Assembly (NCBI GenBank): GCA_950097145.1 | Contig: CATNCF010000021.1 | Span: forward strand, 1-50,188 | Reading direction: 5' to 3' | From: an uncultured Lachnospiraceae bacterium | GTDB lineage: Bacteria; Bacillota; Clostridia; Lachnospirales; Lachnospiraceae | Length of the DNA stretch: 50,188 nt | In this document: piece after piece, positions 8,433 to 18,500 of the stretch | Layout: each line of letters starts with the position of its first letter | How positions within the stretch are numbered: position 1 is the stretch's first letter | Translations under genes and position numbers: made by a program | Notes under the pieces: model-generated | Databases searched by the model: none | What the model was told of the DNA's origin: nothing | What the model saw: only the letters and a program-made list of their open reading frames with translations

Positions 8433-8975
8433 CTAAAGTAGATCAAAAATACAAATGCTAAAATCTTCAAAAATCCCACTTGGCACCTCCTGGCGAAAGG
8501 GATAGATCATAGGCGCCGCATCCTCTTCATAGCGGTAGACTGTAGTGCGCTCTTTGAAAGAATCTACAATCCAGTATTCCCGAACCCCCGCACTGCAATA
8601 CAACGCATTTTTTGTGGAATAGTCCATCTTACGGCTGGAAGGAGACACGACCTCAACAATAAAATCTGGAGCGCCATTACAGCCTCGTTCTGTAAGTTTG
8701 CTTCTGTCACAGATAACGCTAATGTCCGGCTCGACATAAGTATTTTCATCTGCATTTAAAAACACAGCAAACGGCGCAGGAACAACTTCGCAATCGCCAT
8801 TCTTATCTGAAATGTAATTCCCAATCATCCGGCCTAACTGGTAAGATATTTTCTGATGGATGAAATTGGGAGGAGCCATGTTATAAATCTGCCCGTCAAT
8901 AAGTTCTGCCCTTGTTCCGTCTGGCAAAGTGTAAATGTCTTCCATTGTGTAAATTTTTTCTTGCGCTAACGCCAT
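8433..8975 (-). CDS. Uma2-family (DUF820) restriction-endonuclease-fold protein
   Basis: A 180-aa Uma2 protein. It has the family opening 'YTMEDIYTLPDGTRAELIDG' and a PD-(D/E)xK-like core: 'VEPDISVICDRSKL' then 'PDFIVEVVSPSSRKMD', where the Asp and the ExV strand would bind metal, and 'YWIVDS' further on. Biological substrates of the family are unclear. The frame extends upstream to 9122, but ATG 8975 has a near-perfect AAGGAG 7 nt upstream and fits the family N-terminus; the extra residues look unrelated. A TATAAT just upstream of the ribosome binding site suggests its own promoter. Confidence 0.8.
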   Translation of the reverse strand: MALAQEKIYTMEDIYTLPDGTRAELIDGQIYNMAPPNFIHQKISYQLGRMIGNYISDKNGDCEVVPAPFAVFLNADENTYVEPDISVICDRSKLTERGCNGAPDFIVEVVSPSSRKMDYSTKNALYCSAGVREYWIVDSFKERTTVYRYEEDAAPMIYPFRQEVPSGIFEDFSICIFDLL

Positions 8976-9162
8976 AATTTTACTCCTTGCATTATAACAA
9001 AAGTACAATTTTTTATACTGCTGTTCAAAGGTTTCAATATTCGTAAAATCAAAATCATACTTTTGAATACTGTTATTCATTTTATTTGCACCTTCTGAAA
9101 TAATCTTTCCCTCTAATTTCACGCAATTTTGGCATCACTTTACGATCACCTCCGCAAACTGC

Positions 9163-11697
9163 CTACTGCAGTACCGAAGGTTTCTGCAGAATTGTCCCAA
9201 GAATTCTGGTATCGATCACAAATTCCGGCATCCCCATGAAGCCCGGAGCCACCTCGTATTCATCAAACATAATCACAAGCTGGTTCTGGTTGTTAATATA
9301 AAAATTCTGATCCTCTGCAATTTTCTTAAAGCATTCATCCTCTGACCAGATACCTCCCGGGATAAAGTAATTCCCTTCCCCTTTCTGCATCTGTTCCTTC
9401 ATTTGCCGTAAAATATCCTTGCTGATAACACCACGGTAATCACTCTTCTCTAAAAATAGATCCTTTAATTCTAAAATCCGCCCACTGCTCTTATCCAATG
9501 TAAAACTGCGGGAATACTGGCCAGACCCTCCTGCATTGATGGTAGAAAAGAATTGTACTACAAGCAGGCTTTTATCATCCCGGAGAATTTTATAATCCGT
9601 ATCTACGCCAACATATCCGTCATATTTTCGGGAAACATACCATAAAAACTTTTTCTTAATCTCATCAATATACTTATCAATCTGATTATTTAAATCTTCC
9701 ATCCCCGCCGACATGTCCACTGGAGGTTTTTCATTCCCCGTACTGTCTTCTGTGGGAGGTTTTTTATCCTCATCGTTATTTACTGTTGAAGGCTTTTTAT
9801 CCTTGTTTTTATCCTTTTCCGTCTCTTTATCCCTATCTGTATTGCCATTGTCAGACTCTTTCCCGGCATTTTTATTGTTCTTGGGGGTCTTTTTTCCTGT
9901 CCCCGTATCCTTTTTCTGAGATTCTCCGCTATCGGCAGCGCCGCTCTTTGAAGGCGTCCCTCCCGCAGACGCGCTGTATGTTGGAAACGTTCTGTCCCAG
10001 GTATCTGTAAATCTGGAATTCTCTTCCTGCTCTGCATTATTACCTGTAAAATACTCCTGTTTTGCAGCAGCTTCATCCTTCAATGGCTCCTGAGCTGCCA
10101 CGGCCTGATCCGTATCCTCCTGTTTTCCTGCCGCAGTATTATCTTGTGCAAAAACGGGATATTCTGCTTGAAAATTAGTGTCTCCCCATCCGAACGTCTG
10201 GACGTGATTTTCTGCCGTACTGGCAATACCTTTTTGTTCTGGAATTTTCAGGGATATCTGTGCAATTAAAATTACGCAGCTCGCCAGAGTAAAAAAAGCG
10301 GCTATGGATACTGGAACATTGGAAGTAAATTTTTTCCGGAAACTATTATGCTCCTCTTTTAATAAAACTGGAGCTTTCTTTGTATAGAACATGGCTGCAT
10401 AAAAGCGAAATTCTCCCTCACTGCATTCACACCGAAAACAACCGTTATATTTATCCGTAATCGCATGGATGCTTTTCAATCCAATGCCATGCCCTTTGGA
10501 TTTCGGCACGACGGGATATCCGTCCGCATCAAACGACAAATTCCTTTCACATGGATTCTCCACTGAAACCAGAAGTTTCTGCTGTTCCAGAAACTTCACT
10601 GTAATGTGGATATAACGCTTCTTCTTGTCCTGAATGTCCTGGCAGGCATTCGCTGCATTTTCTATGGCATTTGCCAGCACCATACAAACGTCTATATCAT
10701 CAAAAGGAATTTGTCCTGGCAAATTAATTTCTGCTGATACAGAACAATCTGCTTTTTTTGCCCGCCCAATACAAGAAGAAAGCACTGCATTCGCAGTAAT
10801 GTTTTCGCAATAAATTTCCCTTCCAGTATCGGAAAGGCGCCCGTTCATATGTTCCAGATACGCAAGGATGCCTTCACTATTCTCCTGCTTCGCCAGTTCT
10901 TCCAGTACTATAAGATGATGGCGCATATCGTGCCGGTAAATACTGCCTGCTTCCATTTTTTTACACATATCTTCGTATTCCTGACGCTGCATCTGCATCT
11001 TAAATTCCACTTCACGTTCCGCCTCTTTCATGCGCAAAACAGCCACAGAAGATACGAGAAGCCTGAGAGCCACTATGAACACCGATGCAGCCGTCAACAG
11101 CAAAAGAAGCCATACCGTGACATCCTTAGTACTATTTTTGAAATAGGAAAACAGCAACAGCAGGATCAATACTGGCAAAAAAATATACATCCAGTTTTTC
11201 CTGTTTTCTTTTACATACCCCTGAAACGGTACATAAAGAAACCGAAAAACAACAAACAACAAAAGGCCCGCCGCAATCAGCACAATTGCCACGGTCATGA
11301 TATCCTTTTGCCAGTCTGGAAACTTCAAGGTTGATTCTATTTTTAAATACTGATTAAAGACAACACCTATATTTTTCAATAAAAACACAGACATTACGCC
11401 CACTGTAAAGACTGCCGTTGTCTGCATAAAGTTTGTTCTTGAAAGAACATAAAGCCCCGCTGCCGCCGGCAGATAAGCAGTAATGGGAAGAAGTGTAAAT
11501 ACAAAAGCAGACTCCAGCCCGGACAAAAAAAGCGCTGTCTGCAGCAGCACAATACCAGACAAGATACCCCCGACTGCAAACAAGCCTGCTTTCTTAGAAA
11601 ATCTGCATTCTGCCAGTCTGGCGCAGATCAGGATGTACGCCAAAAAAATAATTCCTTCCTTTATCAGCAGAATTTTTTGAGGAAACGTTAACATCAT
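9163..11697 (-). CDS. GHKL sensor kinase fused to an RsiV-like extracytoplasmic domain
   Basis: An 844-aa protein of unusual architecture. Residues 1-225 carry six or so membrane segments. A coiled segment leads to an AgrC/GHKL kinase: 'YRHDMRHHL' (phospho-acceptor His near 256), N box 'ANAIENAANAC' (near 345) and G box 'KGHGIGLKSI' (near 405). After the kinase come another membrane segment (about 464-486) and a low-complexity linker rich in Lys, Asp, Asn and Thr (to about 660). The final ~180-residue domain resembles DUF3298/RsiV ('SRSFTLDKSSGRILELKDLF', 'FYINNQNQLVIMFDEYEVAP'). In RsiV that domain binds lysozyme outside the cell. So the likely sensor lies C-terminal to the catalytic part, on the other side of the membrane. 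No LytTR partner is adjacent. ATG 11697 has AAGGAG 9 nt upstream. Confidence 0.8.
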   Translation of the reverse strand: MMLTFPQKILLIKEGIIFLAYILICARLAECRFSKKAGLFAVGGILSGIVLLQTALFLSGLESAFVFTLLPITAYLPAAAGLYVLSRTNFMQTTAVFTVGVMSVFLLKNIGVVFNQYLKIESTLKFPDWQKDIMTVAIVLIAAGLLLFVVFRFLYVPFQGYVKENRKNWMYIFLPVLILLLLFSYFKNSTKDVTVWLLLLLTAASVFIVALRLLVSSVAVLRMKEAEREVEFKMQMQRQEYEDMCKKMEAGSIYRHDMRHHLIVLEELAKQENSEGILAYLEHMNGRLSDTGREIYCENITANAVLSSCIGRAKKADCSVSAEINLPGQIPFDDIDVCMVLANAIENAANACQDIQDKKKRYIHITVKFLEQQKLLVSVENPCERNLSFDADGYPVVPKSKGHGIGLKSIHAITDKYNGCFRCECSEGEFRFYAAMFYTKKAPVLLKEEHNSFRKKFTSNVPVSIAAFFTLASCVILIAQISLKIPEQKGIASTAENHVQTFGWGDTNFQAEYPVFAQDNTAAGKQEDTDQAVAAQEPLKDEAAAKQEYFTGNNAEQEENSRFTDTWDRTFPTYSASAGGTPSKSGAADSGESQKKDTGTGKKTPKNNKNAGKESDNGNTDRDKETEKDKNKDKKPSTVNNDEDKKPPTEDSTGNEKPPVDMSAGMEDLNNQIDKYIDEIKKKFLWYVSRKYDGYVGVDTDYKILRDDKSLLVVQFFSTINAGGSGQYSRSFTLDKSSGRILELKDLFLEKSDYRGVISKDILRQMKEQMQKGEGNYFIPGGIWSEDECFKKIAEDQNFYINNQNQLVIMFDEYEVAPGFMGMPEFVIDTRILGTILQKPSVLQ

Positions 11698-11809
11698 CAA
11701 TCATTTCTCCTTTATCTTATGTCAAATAGACAACACATTTCTTATATTTATTATACTTATTTCTATCCTTAAAATCAATATACATACATTATTTGGAATT
11801 CTCTATTAT

Positions 11810-11862
11810 AAGAAAAGCAGCCAAAGCCGCAACAACTTGTTACTTCTCCGACTGCTTTTCTT
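11810..11862 (-). terminator. Inverted repeat after the AIM24 gene, probable terminator
   Basis: AAGAAAAGCAG (11810-11820) is a perfect inverted match of CTGCTTTTCTT (11852-11862), with a loop of about 31 nt. It lies about 90 bp downstream of the AIM24 stop and upstream of the GHKL-RsiV gene. The T-rich arm makes a terminator plausible, though the loop is long. Confidence 0.5.
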
Positions 11863-11953
11863 AACACCGCCCGAAAGCAGAAAATCAAATATCCATGCAC
11901 CATGTTGTGTTCCGAAGTGCCCTGAGGTACATTGCTCACAAAAAGAAATATGT

Positions 11954-12709
11954 TTACAACACAGGCGCCATCAGAATCTTCCCGGTTCCCCGATAAACAT
12001 TTACCAATCCCTCCCCTGATACCGCAGATCCAAGCAGGCTTTTCGAAGACTTCTCAACTGTAAATTTCAGGGAATTGCTCCATGCAATTGCCATATTCCC
12101 ATCAATTTTCACCTCATCATTTTCAAGTTCAAACTCTATCAATTCATCGTAGGGCACCGGACTCTCCAGCACAGCAATTCCTTTTCCAGTAAGGGCAAGG
12201 TTAAACAATCCCTCGCCTCCCAGTGCTGCGGAAGAAAGATTGCTGCGGGAAGTAACGTTTTGCTTGATGCTGCCCTCACATGCAAGGAACAGGCCGTCTT
12301 CCAATACAATACTGCCCCAGTCTCCCACTTCTACCAGAAGAATGTGCTTATAGGTAGGCTCCAGCATCAGAAGACCATGTCCGTTATATTCCGGCTTTAC
12401 GGTTGACTCCTTCGTAACTTTGGATGCAATGGCTTTTCCAAAGAAATCCCCCACGCCTTTGATACCGGAACCCATGGTCACATCTCCTGCCATCCACTGC
12501 ATTGCCCCTGCCTGGAGAAGCCAGGGCGTCCCGTTCAGTTCAATCAATACCTGGCGTTTGCGCACATTCATTTCCGCTGCATAGTATGCGCTGATAGCAT
12601 TCTCCTGTTTCACACTGAGATCACGCTGGTATTCAAATACCTTGACATTCCCTTTTTCTCCAATTATTTTCATAGTCTGGTTATCAAATAGATTGTTGCA
12701 TTTAATCAT
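11954..12709 (-). CDS. AIM24-family protein
   Basis: A 251-aa protein of the AIM24/TIGR00266 family, a beta-rich tryptophan RNA-binding attenuator-like fold with no agreed function in bacteria. Typical stretches are 'LNGTPWLLQAGAMQWMAGDV', 'LLMLEPTYKHILLVEVGDWG' and 'ALGGEGLFNLALTGKG', with Gly-rich turns repeated near the C-terminus ('GSAVSGEGLVNVYRGTG'). No signal peptide or membrane segment is visible. ATG 12709 has AGGAG 9 nt upstream. It follows purD by 45 bp but may belong to the same transcript, since I see no terminator between them. Confidence 0.82.
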   Translation of the reverse strand: MIKCNNLFDNQTMKIIGEKGNVKVFEYQRDLSVKQENAISAYYAAEMNVRKRQVLIELNGTPWLLQAGAMQWMAGDVTMGSGIKGVGDFFGKAIASKVTKESTVKPEYNGHGLLMLEPTYKHILLVEVGDWGSIVLEDGLFLACEGSIKQNVTSRSNLSSAALGGEGLFNLALTGKGIAVLESPVPYDELIEFELENDEVKIDGNMAIAWSNSLKFTVEKSSKSLLGSAVSGEGLVNVYRGTGKILMAPVL

Positions 12710-12754
12710 AATTATGTACTCCTGCTTTCTCTTATGTTTTTCCTGAAAATTCCC

Positions 12755-14026
12755 TTATGCCTCATCAATTGCTTTTCCAATATCATGACGCATATACTTA
12801 TTATCAAATTCCACCCATTCTGTGGCTTTATAGGCATTGGCCCGGGCTTCTTTCAGATCACTGCCTTTGGCTGTAACGCCAAGAACACGCCCGCCGTTTG
12901 TGACAATCTGGCCGTCTTTGAATGCTGTTCCAGCATGGAAACAATAATAACCCTCTTCCGTATCAAATCGTTCCATCCCCTGAATTGGATATCCTTTTTC
13001 ATAAGACACCGGATATCCGTCGGAGGCAAGCACCACACAGACTGCTGCATTTTCCTCAAACTGCAGATCAATCTCATCCAATCTTCCCTCTACACAGGCT
13101 TCCATCACTTCCATCATATCATTCTTCATGCGAGGCAGCACCACCTGCGCCTCCGGATCACCGAACCTGGCATTATATTCCAGCACCTTTGGCCCTTCTT
13201 CTGTCAGCATCAGCCCAAAGAAAATAATTCCCACAAAAGGACGGCCTTCTGCCGCCATGGCGTCCACAGTTGCTTGATAAATATATTTCTTACAAAATGT
13301 ATCTACCTCGGGCGTGTAGAACGGACTCGGGGAAAAGGTTCCCATCCCACCGGTATTCAAGCCCTGATCTCCGTCTTTGGCCCGCTTATGATCCTGTGCG
13401 GAAGACATAATTTTGATGGTTTTTCCATCGACAAAAGACAATACGGAGACTTCGCGCCCTGTCATGAACTCTTCCACCACCATGTAATTTCCGGCAGCGC
13501 CAAATTTCTTGTCCTCCATAATTTCCTGAACCCCGGCTTTCGCTTCCTCTAAAGTATTGCAGATTAACACGCCTTTTCCCAGAGCCAGCCCGTCTGCCTT
13601 CAGTACAATCGGCATCCTGGCATGCTCCAGATAAGCCAGGGCTTTCCCGGAATCGTCAAAAGTTTCATATCCTGCCGTGGGAATGTTATATTTTTTCATC
13701 AAATCCTTGGAAAACGCTTTGCTGCCCTCCAGGATTGCCGCGTTTTTCCGTGGTCCAAATACCTTCAGCCCTTCCGCCTCAAAGGCATCCACTACGCCGC
13801 CAACCAGAGGATCGTCCATGCCGATAATGGTAAAATCAATTTCCTTCTCTTTTGCAAAAGAAACCAGTTTGTCAAATTCCATGGCTCCGATTGGGACACA
13901 TTCCGCAATCTGGCCAATTCCGGCATTCCCCGGCGCGCAGTAAATTTTGTCTACTTTGGGACTTTTTGCCGCACTCATGGCAATTGCATGTTCACGTCCG
14001 CCGCTTCCTACAATCAATACTTTCAT
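12755..14026 (-). CDS. purD: Phosphoribosylamine--glycine ligase
   Basis: GAR synthetase, step 2 of de novo purine synthesis: phosphoribosylamine + glycine + ATP. At 423 aa it has the normal length. The N-terminus 'MKVLIVGSGGREHAIAMSAA' is the family signature, and ATP-grasp motifs follow ('PIVLKADGLALGKGVLIC', 'VEEFMTGREVSVLSF', 'EYNARFGDPEAQVVLPR'). It is the last pur gene of the purE-purM-purN-purD run, 32 bp after purN. Confidence 0.95.
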   Translation of the reverse strand: MKVLIVGSGGREHAIAMSAAKSPKVDKIYCAPGNAGIGQIAECVPIGAMEFDKLVSFAKEKEIDFTIIGMDDPLVGGVVDAFEAEGLKVFGPRKNAAILEGSKAFSKDLMKKYNIPTAGYETFDDSGKALAYLEHARMPIVLKADGLALGKGVLICNTLEEAKAGVQEIMEDKKFGAAGNYMVVEEFMTGREVSVLSFVDGKTIKIMSSAQDHKRAKDGDQGLNTGGMGTFSPSPFYTPEVDTFCKKYIYQATVDAMAAEGRPFVGIIFFGLMLTEEGPKVLEYNARFGDPEAQVVLPRMKNDMMEVMEACVEGRLDEIDLQFEENAAVCVVLASDGYPVSYEKGYPIQGMERFDTEEGYYCFHAGTAFKDGQIVTNGGRVLGVTAKGSDLKEARANAYKATEWVEFDNKYMRHDIGKAIDEA

Positions 14027-14058
14027 CTTCTGTCATTCCTTTCTTCTGACAACAAATA

Positions 14059-14688
14059 TCAGACCTTGGCAACCACTGCTTTTCCATCCTTCACTGTGAC
14101 TTTGCCGTTGGCAATAAGGTCAATGGCTTTGGGAAGAATGTTCCATTCTGCCTGTTCCATCACACGCCTCTGCAGAACTTCCGGCGTGTCCCCTTCTTCC
14201 ACCTGCACAGGTTTTTGCAGAATAATGGGTCCTGTATCTGTGCCCTCGTCCACAAAATGCACCGTTGCCCCTGTCACTTTCACACCCCGTTCTAAAACGC
14301 CTTCATGCACCTTAAGGCCATAATAACCCGTACCGCAGAAGGATGGAATCAGAGATGGATGAATATTGATAATCCGGTTCGGGTACTGCTGTATCATGAT
14401 TTCCGGTATCACCACCAGAAATCCCGCAAGCACAATCAAATCCGGCTGAAAACTGTCCACTTTCTGAAGAAATGCCTGGTTAAAACTCTCACGGTTCTCA
14501 AATTGTTTGGGAGAAATGCAGAAAGCCGCAATCCCATGAGCTTTTGCCCGTTCCAATGCATAGGCTCCTGGATTGTTGCTGATTACCGCCTCTAACCTGG
14601 CATTGGTAATGCTTCCATTGGAAATGGCGTCTATCACCGCCTGCAGATTGGTTCCGCCGCCAGACACACAGACTACAATTTTTAACAT
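14059..14688 (-). CDS. purN: Phosphoribosylglycinamide formyltransferase (folate-dependent)
   Basis: GAR transformylase, step 3 of purine synthesis, using 10-formyl-THF. It is 209 aa, normal for PurN. It starts '[20 protein letters not shown]' and carries the catalytic region '[12 protein letters not shown]', with Asn and His, and '[13 protein letters not shown]' with the catalytic Asp. Its start overlaps the purM stop by 7 bp, so the two are translationally coupled. Confidence 0.95.
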   Translation of the reverse strand: MLKIVVCVSGGGTNLQAVIDAISNGSITNARLEAVISNNPGAYALERAKAHGIAAFCISPKQFENRESFNQAFLQKVDSFQPDLIVLAGFLVVIPEIMIQQYPNRIINIHPSLIPSFCGTGYYGLKVHEGVLERGVKVTGATVHFVDEGTDTGPIILQKPVQVEEGDTPEVLQRRVMEQAEWNILPKAIDLIANGKVTVKDGKAVVAKV

Positions 14689-15707
14689 AAGGTTACTCCT
14701 TTTTCTCCATCCTCTACCCTTCCAATGACATAGGCCGTCTCTCCTGCCGCTGTAATGGCCTCCATAGTCTTATCCACATCTTCTGGATCAACCCCCAGCA
14801 CCATGCCGATTCCCATGTTGTAGGTATTGTACATCATTTTCTCTTCTACCTGTCCTTCTCTTGCCATCATGTGAAAGATTGCCGGGATCTCATAACTGTT
14901 CTTAAGAATCACCGCATGTTTTCCTTCCGGCAGCATTCTTGGCACATTTTCATAAAAACCGCCTCCGGTAATATGGCTGCAGGCTTTGACACGCACTCCG
15001 GCTTCCTTAATGGAACGCAGCGCCTTTACATAGATTTTCGTTGGGGCCAGCAAAGCCTCACCCAGAGTCTTTCCCAATTCCTCATGATATGTATGCAAGG
15101 TCTCTTTATCCATCTTAAAAATCTTGCGCACCAGAGAAAATCCATTGGAATGCACGCCGGAACTGGCCATGCCAATCAGAACATCCCCCGCGCTCAAACC
15201 TGCTCCGGTAATAATGTCTTTTTCATCCACCACGCCCACTGCAAATCCGGCAAGATCATACTCATCCTCCGGATAAAATCCTGGCATTTCCGCTGTCTCT
15301 CCGCCAATCAGCGCGGCACCGCTCTGGATGCACCCTTTGGCTACACCACTGACAATATCTGCAATCTTCTCTGGATAATTTTTGCCGCAGGCAATATAAT
15401 CCAGGAAAAATAATGGTTCTCCGCCTGCACAGGCAATATCGTTGACGCACATTGCCACACAGTCTATCCCGATGGTATCGTGCTTGTCCAGTAAAAAAGC
15501 AAGTTTCAGTTTTGTACCTACGCCGTCTGTGCCGGACACAAGAGTGGGCTTTTCCATATCCTTGAATTTTTCCATAGAAAATGCACCGGAAAATCCACCC
15601 AGATTGGTAAGCACCTCCGGCCTCATGGTCTGCTGCACATGCTTTTTCATCAGCTCCACTGATTGATAGCCCGCTTCAATATCAACACCTGCATTTTTGT
15701 AATCCAT
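14682..15707 (-). CDS. purM: Phosphoribosylformylglycinamidine cyclo-ligase
   Basis: AIR synthetase, step 5 of purine synthesis. At 341 aa it has the expected length. Diagnostic motifs are '[14 protein letters not shown]', '[14 protein letters not shown]', '[14 protein letters not shown]' and '[15 protein letters not shown]'. It lies between purE (39 bp upstream) and purN (7-bp overlap) in the same operon. Confidence 0.95.
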   Translation of the reverse strand: MDYKNAGVDIEAGYQSVELMKKHVQQTMRPEVLTNLGGFSGAFSMEKFKDMEKPTLVSGTDGVGTKLKLAFLLDKHDTIGIDCVAMCVNDIACAGGEPLFFLDYIACGKNYPEKIADIVSGVAKGCIQSGAALIGGETAEMPGFYPEDEYDLAGFAVGVVDEKDIITGAGLSAGDVLIGMASSGVHSNGFSLVRKIFKMDKETLHTYHEELGKTLGEALLAPTKIYVKALRSIKEAGVRVKACSHITGGGFYENVPRMLPEGKHAVILKNSYEIPAIFHMMAREGQVEEKMMYNTYNMGIGMVLGVDPEDVDKTMEAITAAGETAYVIGRVEDGEKGVTLC

Positions 15708-15746
15708 TGTTTTCCTCCTGTTTTATCTGAAAATATAATTATGCCA

Positions 15747-16247
15747 TTAATAATTCTTATATCCTGTTTCCTGCAGCCTTGCATCTTTCGCCTGCACCTG
15801 TTCCTTTAATTTTGCAGAATAATCTTTCAGTTTCGAAAGAAGCTGTTCATCACTTACAGCAAGAATCTTCGCCGCCAGAAGGGCTGCATTAGCGCCCCCG
15901 TTGATTGCCACGGTGGCAACTGGAATCCCGGAAGGCATCTGTACAATGGAGTACAGAGAGTCCCTTCCCCCCAGAGAGGTGGTATGCATGGGGATTCCGA
16001 TGACAGGCATGGGAAAAATCGCCGCGCACATGCCTGGCAGATGCGCCGCCATTCCCGCTCCCGCAATAATCACCTTAAATCCCCGTTCCTCTGCTGATTT
16101 CGCATATTCAAAAAATACATCCGGCTCTCTGTGGGCGGAAATAATCGTCATTTCATATGCAATGCCTAATTCCTCCAGAACATCTGCCGCCTTTGCCATC
16201 ACCGGCATATCTGAATCGCTGCCCATAACAATTCCTACTTTTGCCAT
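15747..16247 (-). CDS. purE: N5-carboxyaminoimidazole ribonucleotide mutase
   Basis: PurE rearranges N5-CAIR to CAIR, step 6 of purine synthesis. The 166-aa protein starts 'MAKVGIVMGSDSDMPVM' and has 'ISAHREPDVFFEYA', 'IAGAGMAAHLPGM' and 'IGIPMHTTSLGGRDSL', all in the substrate pocket. ATG 16247 with AAGGAG upstream is preferred over the longer frame to 16295. No purK is in the window; PurE normally works with PurK unless it is the direct class II type. First gene of the operon. Confidence 0.93.
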   Translation of the reverse strand: MAKVGIVMGSDSDMPVMAKAADVLEELGIAYEMTIISAHREPDVFFEYAKSAEERGFKVIIAGAGMAAHLPGMCAAIFPMPVIGIPMHTTSLGGRDSLYSIVQMPSGIPVATVAINGGANAALLAAKILAVSDEQLLSKLKDYSAKLKEQVQAKDARLQETGYKNY

Positions 16248-16270
16248 ATTAACTCTCCTTTTCTCTGGGA

Positions 16271-16296
16271 CGTGTCTGAAAAACATTTCATACACG
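16271..16296. promoter_or_regulatory. Interrupted palindrome in the purE 5' leader
   Basis: CGTGT...ACACG encloses TGAAA...TTTCA with one mismatched pair between the two stems and a 4-nt centre. It lies between the promoter and the purE ribosome binding site and could be a repressor site or a leader hairpin. No purine riboswitch fits in this short leader. Confidence 0.4.
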
Positions 16297-16319
16297 CCAG
16301 TTCTTATGTTTCTGCAAAC

Positions 16320-16347
16320 ATTTTAGCATACTATAAACGAATTTCAA
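16320..16347 (-). promoter_or_regulatory. purE operon promoter
   Basis: On the minus strand, -35 TTGAAA (16342-16347), a 16-bp spacer, and an extended -10 TGCTAAAAT (TAAAAT at 16320-16325). This gives a leader of about 65 nt. Confidence 0.65.
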
Positions 16348-16359
16348 AGATATTTTCAA

Positions 16360-18432
16360 TTATGCCAATGGCTGATTTAGCGGCTCCGTTCCCGGCACTG
16401 CAAATTTTCCATCTCGTATCACATCCACACAGCTTCCGTCTTTACGCACCACAGTAATTACATCCAGCTCATCATAAGGAATGGTAATATCCGTATGGCA
16501 GCTAAAATATGCCTTCTGGCTGTCTTCCTTCCGAAGCCTGGATATCTCATTTTCCCTTGCCACAATCTCTTTGCCGTCGGGATTATATACAGGCGTATCT
16601 TCCGCCCAGCTATAACAGGTATCCCCTACTGCAAAATGAGGACCTGTCTTTTCTGCAATCAAAATAGGCAGCTTGTCCTGGATGCCATAGTCCAATGCCA
16701 TTCGATAAGCTGTGGTATTGGTGCCGATGGCAAATTCTCCCATAGGAAGGGTATCGTGATGCTTTAATAGATTTTCTTTCAGAAATACCTGATTTTCTTC
16801 TTCTGTATGAAAATTTTTGCAAGAATAACGCGTAATCATGCCATCCCTGAAATCCAATTCCAAATCCAGGTATTTAAAACCATTGAGATAAACCTCTGTC
16901 ACATGGAGATGCCCGCTGGTTCCTTTCAGAACTGGAGATGTAAAGACTTCCCCCACAGGGATATTCACATCTGCCACACAGTTCTCAAAAATTGTCTCTT
17001 TCTCAGGATCGTTCAATGGATAGAGAACAATCTTCAAATCAGTGGTATTATTTCCTTTTCCTGTAACATGTACAAATTCTCCCTGATCCAATACGTCAAT
17101 CATCTTCTGCTGCATCCGCTGATACTGTTTATAATCCAGGGTATTAACTTCCACAGTCTTTGCAAAAATTTCCTCAAACTGCCGCCCAATCTCTGGAATT
17201 GGATAGGCAATAATCGTAAAACTGCGCTCCTCCCCCTTAATATAAGTGTTTGTAACCTGTATGGACTGATTGGCCATATAAACATTTAATTTCTGCTGCT
17301 TCTCGTTAAACTGATAAGCAAATGGACAATTCTCCGGCTCAAATCCTTCCTGGCCAAAAGTTTCCACCACTGCAGGACCTGCATACCAGGACGCCCGTTC
17401 TTTCCGGTTCTCATAGGCCGTGCGCAGCACTTCCAGCCGGCGTTCCACAAGAGCCTTGTCCAGATATGCTGCCCGGTCAGATTTATGGTCATATTCATAC
17501 TGGCGGTTTGGAGAAGTACATTCCACAGAACGGCTTCCAGTTCCACGGCCGGAAAAAGAAATCTCACCGTTTCTGGCTGCCACAGGTTCCAGTCCCATCT
17601 TCTGAAAGTTCTTTATGGCTGCGCGCATCATCCGCTCAAATCCTACGGGATAACGCAGATCTACATACTTTTTCTTAGAGAGATCTTTACCAGTCACTTC
17701 AAAGCCAATCCGGTACCCTTCGGTATAGGTATCTGCCATTGCCTGAATATCCTTTTCTGGCATCTGGTTTAAAAACTCTGCAATTTTCCGCTCATTTTCT
17801 GTAATATAGAAACCATATCGGTAGAGATAACGCAGATCGGACAAATCGCTGTCCAAAATGATTCTGACATAAAAATCCATCTCAGGGCTGGTCTGTGACA
17901 ATACGCCAAGTTCTGCAAATATTTCTCCATAGTCGTGAAAAAACCAATAAATAATCTGCCGAACCTCTTCAATTTCTGGCAGTTCCTCCTGCTCAAAGCA
18001 ATTATAAATCTCTATCAGCAGTTCTCCAAATATGGTTAATTCATAATTTCTTCCCTCAAAAGCATAGGGTATCAAGGAACGGATATCTGCATAAAGCATC
18101 CCCAAAAGCCTGCCGTATGATTCCCCCAGCTTCTCAGTAATATATGCCGGATTTCCATAGCTTTCTACATAATGTTTTGGAAGAATCTCCCAGTACAAAT
18201 CCTGGTTCAGTCTTTCCAGCTCCTCAAGACTTTTATTCCAAAAGTCTTCCTGATAAATCTTTTCCTCCAAAATACACAGCTTCCTTAAAAAAGCCGCCGT
18301 ATGCTGGAAATACGTCCGGTACGGACAGGGTGTGGTTTCTTCTGTTTCCATCTGTTCCAGCCGTTCCAGAACCAAGGGAAAACGCTCCTTTGTCTCCTCC
18401 CGGTACGGCCGCCAAAAATCCTGGTAAGCCAT
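16360..18432 (-). CDS. Aminopeptidase, M29-like metallopeptidase
   Basis: A 690-aa protein. The C-terminal ~400 residues resemble the M29 (AmpS/thermophilic) aminopeptidases, cytoplasmic di-metal exopeptidases. The metal-binding elements are recognisable: 'PVGEVFTSPVLKGTSGHLHV', 'LPMGEFAIGTNTTAYRMA', 'EKTGPHFAVGDTCYSW' and 'YFSCHTDITIPYDEL', supplying Glu, Glu, His, Tyr and His/Asp. The first ~290 residues are an extra helical region not found in the ~410-aa classical enzymes. ATG 18432 has AGGAGG 7 nt upstream. Neighbours (purine operon and small membrane genes) give no clue to its substrate. Confidence 0.8.
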   Translation of the reverse strand: MAYQDFWRPYREETKERFPLVLERLEQMETEETTPCPYRTYFQHTAAFLRKLCILEEKIYQEDFWNKSLEELERLNQDLYWEILPKHYVESYGNPAYITEKLGESYGRLLGMLYADIRSLIPYAFEGRNYELTIFGELLIEIYNCFEQEELPEIEEVRQIIYWFFHDYGEIFAELGVLSQTSPEMDFYVRIILDSDLSDLRYLYRYGFYITENERKIAEFLNQMPEKDIQAMADTYTEGYRIGFEVTGKDLSKKKYVDLRYPVGFERMMRAAIKNFQKMGLEPVAARNGEISFSGRGTGSRSVECTSPNRQYEYDHKSDRAAYLDKALVERRLEVLRTAYENRKERASWYAGPAVVETFGQEGFEPENCPFAYQFNEKQQKLNVYMANQSIQVTNTYIKGEERSFTIIAYPIPEIGRQFEEIFAKTVEVNTLDYKQYQRMQQKMIDVLDQGEFVHVTGKGNNTTDLKIVLYPLNDPEKETIFENCVADVNIPVGEVFTSPVLKGTSGHLHVTEVYLNGFKYLDLELDFRDGMITRYSCKNFHTEEENQVFLKENLLKHHDTLPMGEFAIGTNTTAYRMALDYGIQDKLPILIAEKTGPHFAVGDTCYSWAEDTPVYNPDGKEIVARENEISRLRKEDSQKAYFSCHTDITIPYDELDVITVVRKDGSCVDVIRDGKFAVPGTEPLNQPLA

Positions 18433-18500
18433 CCTTTAACCTCCTGCACGATTCAGCCGGCATGGCAAGTCAAGAAACTGCCTCAGACTGAATTGTAATA

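Noticed and set aside
16248..16319. Purine riboswitch before purE
   Set aside because: The predicted leader is only about 65 nt and lacks the three-way-junction layout.
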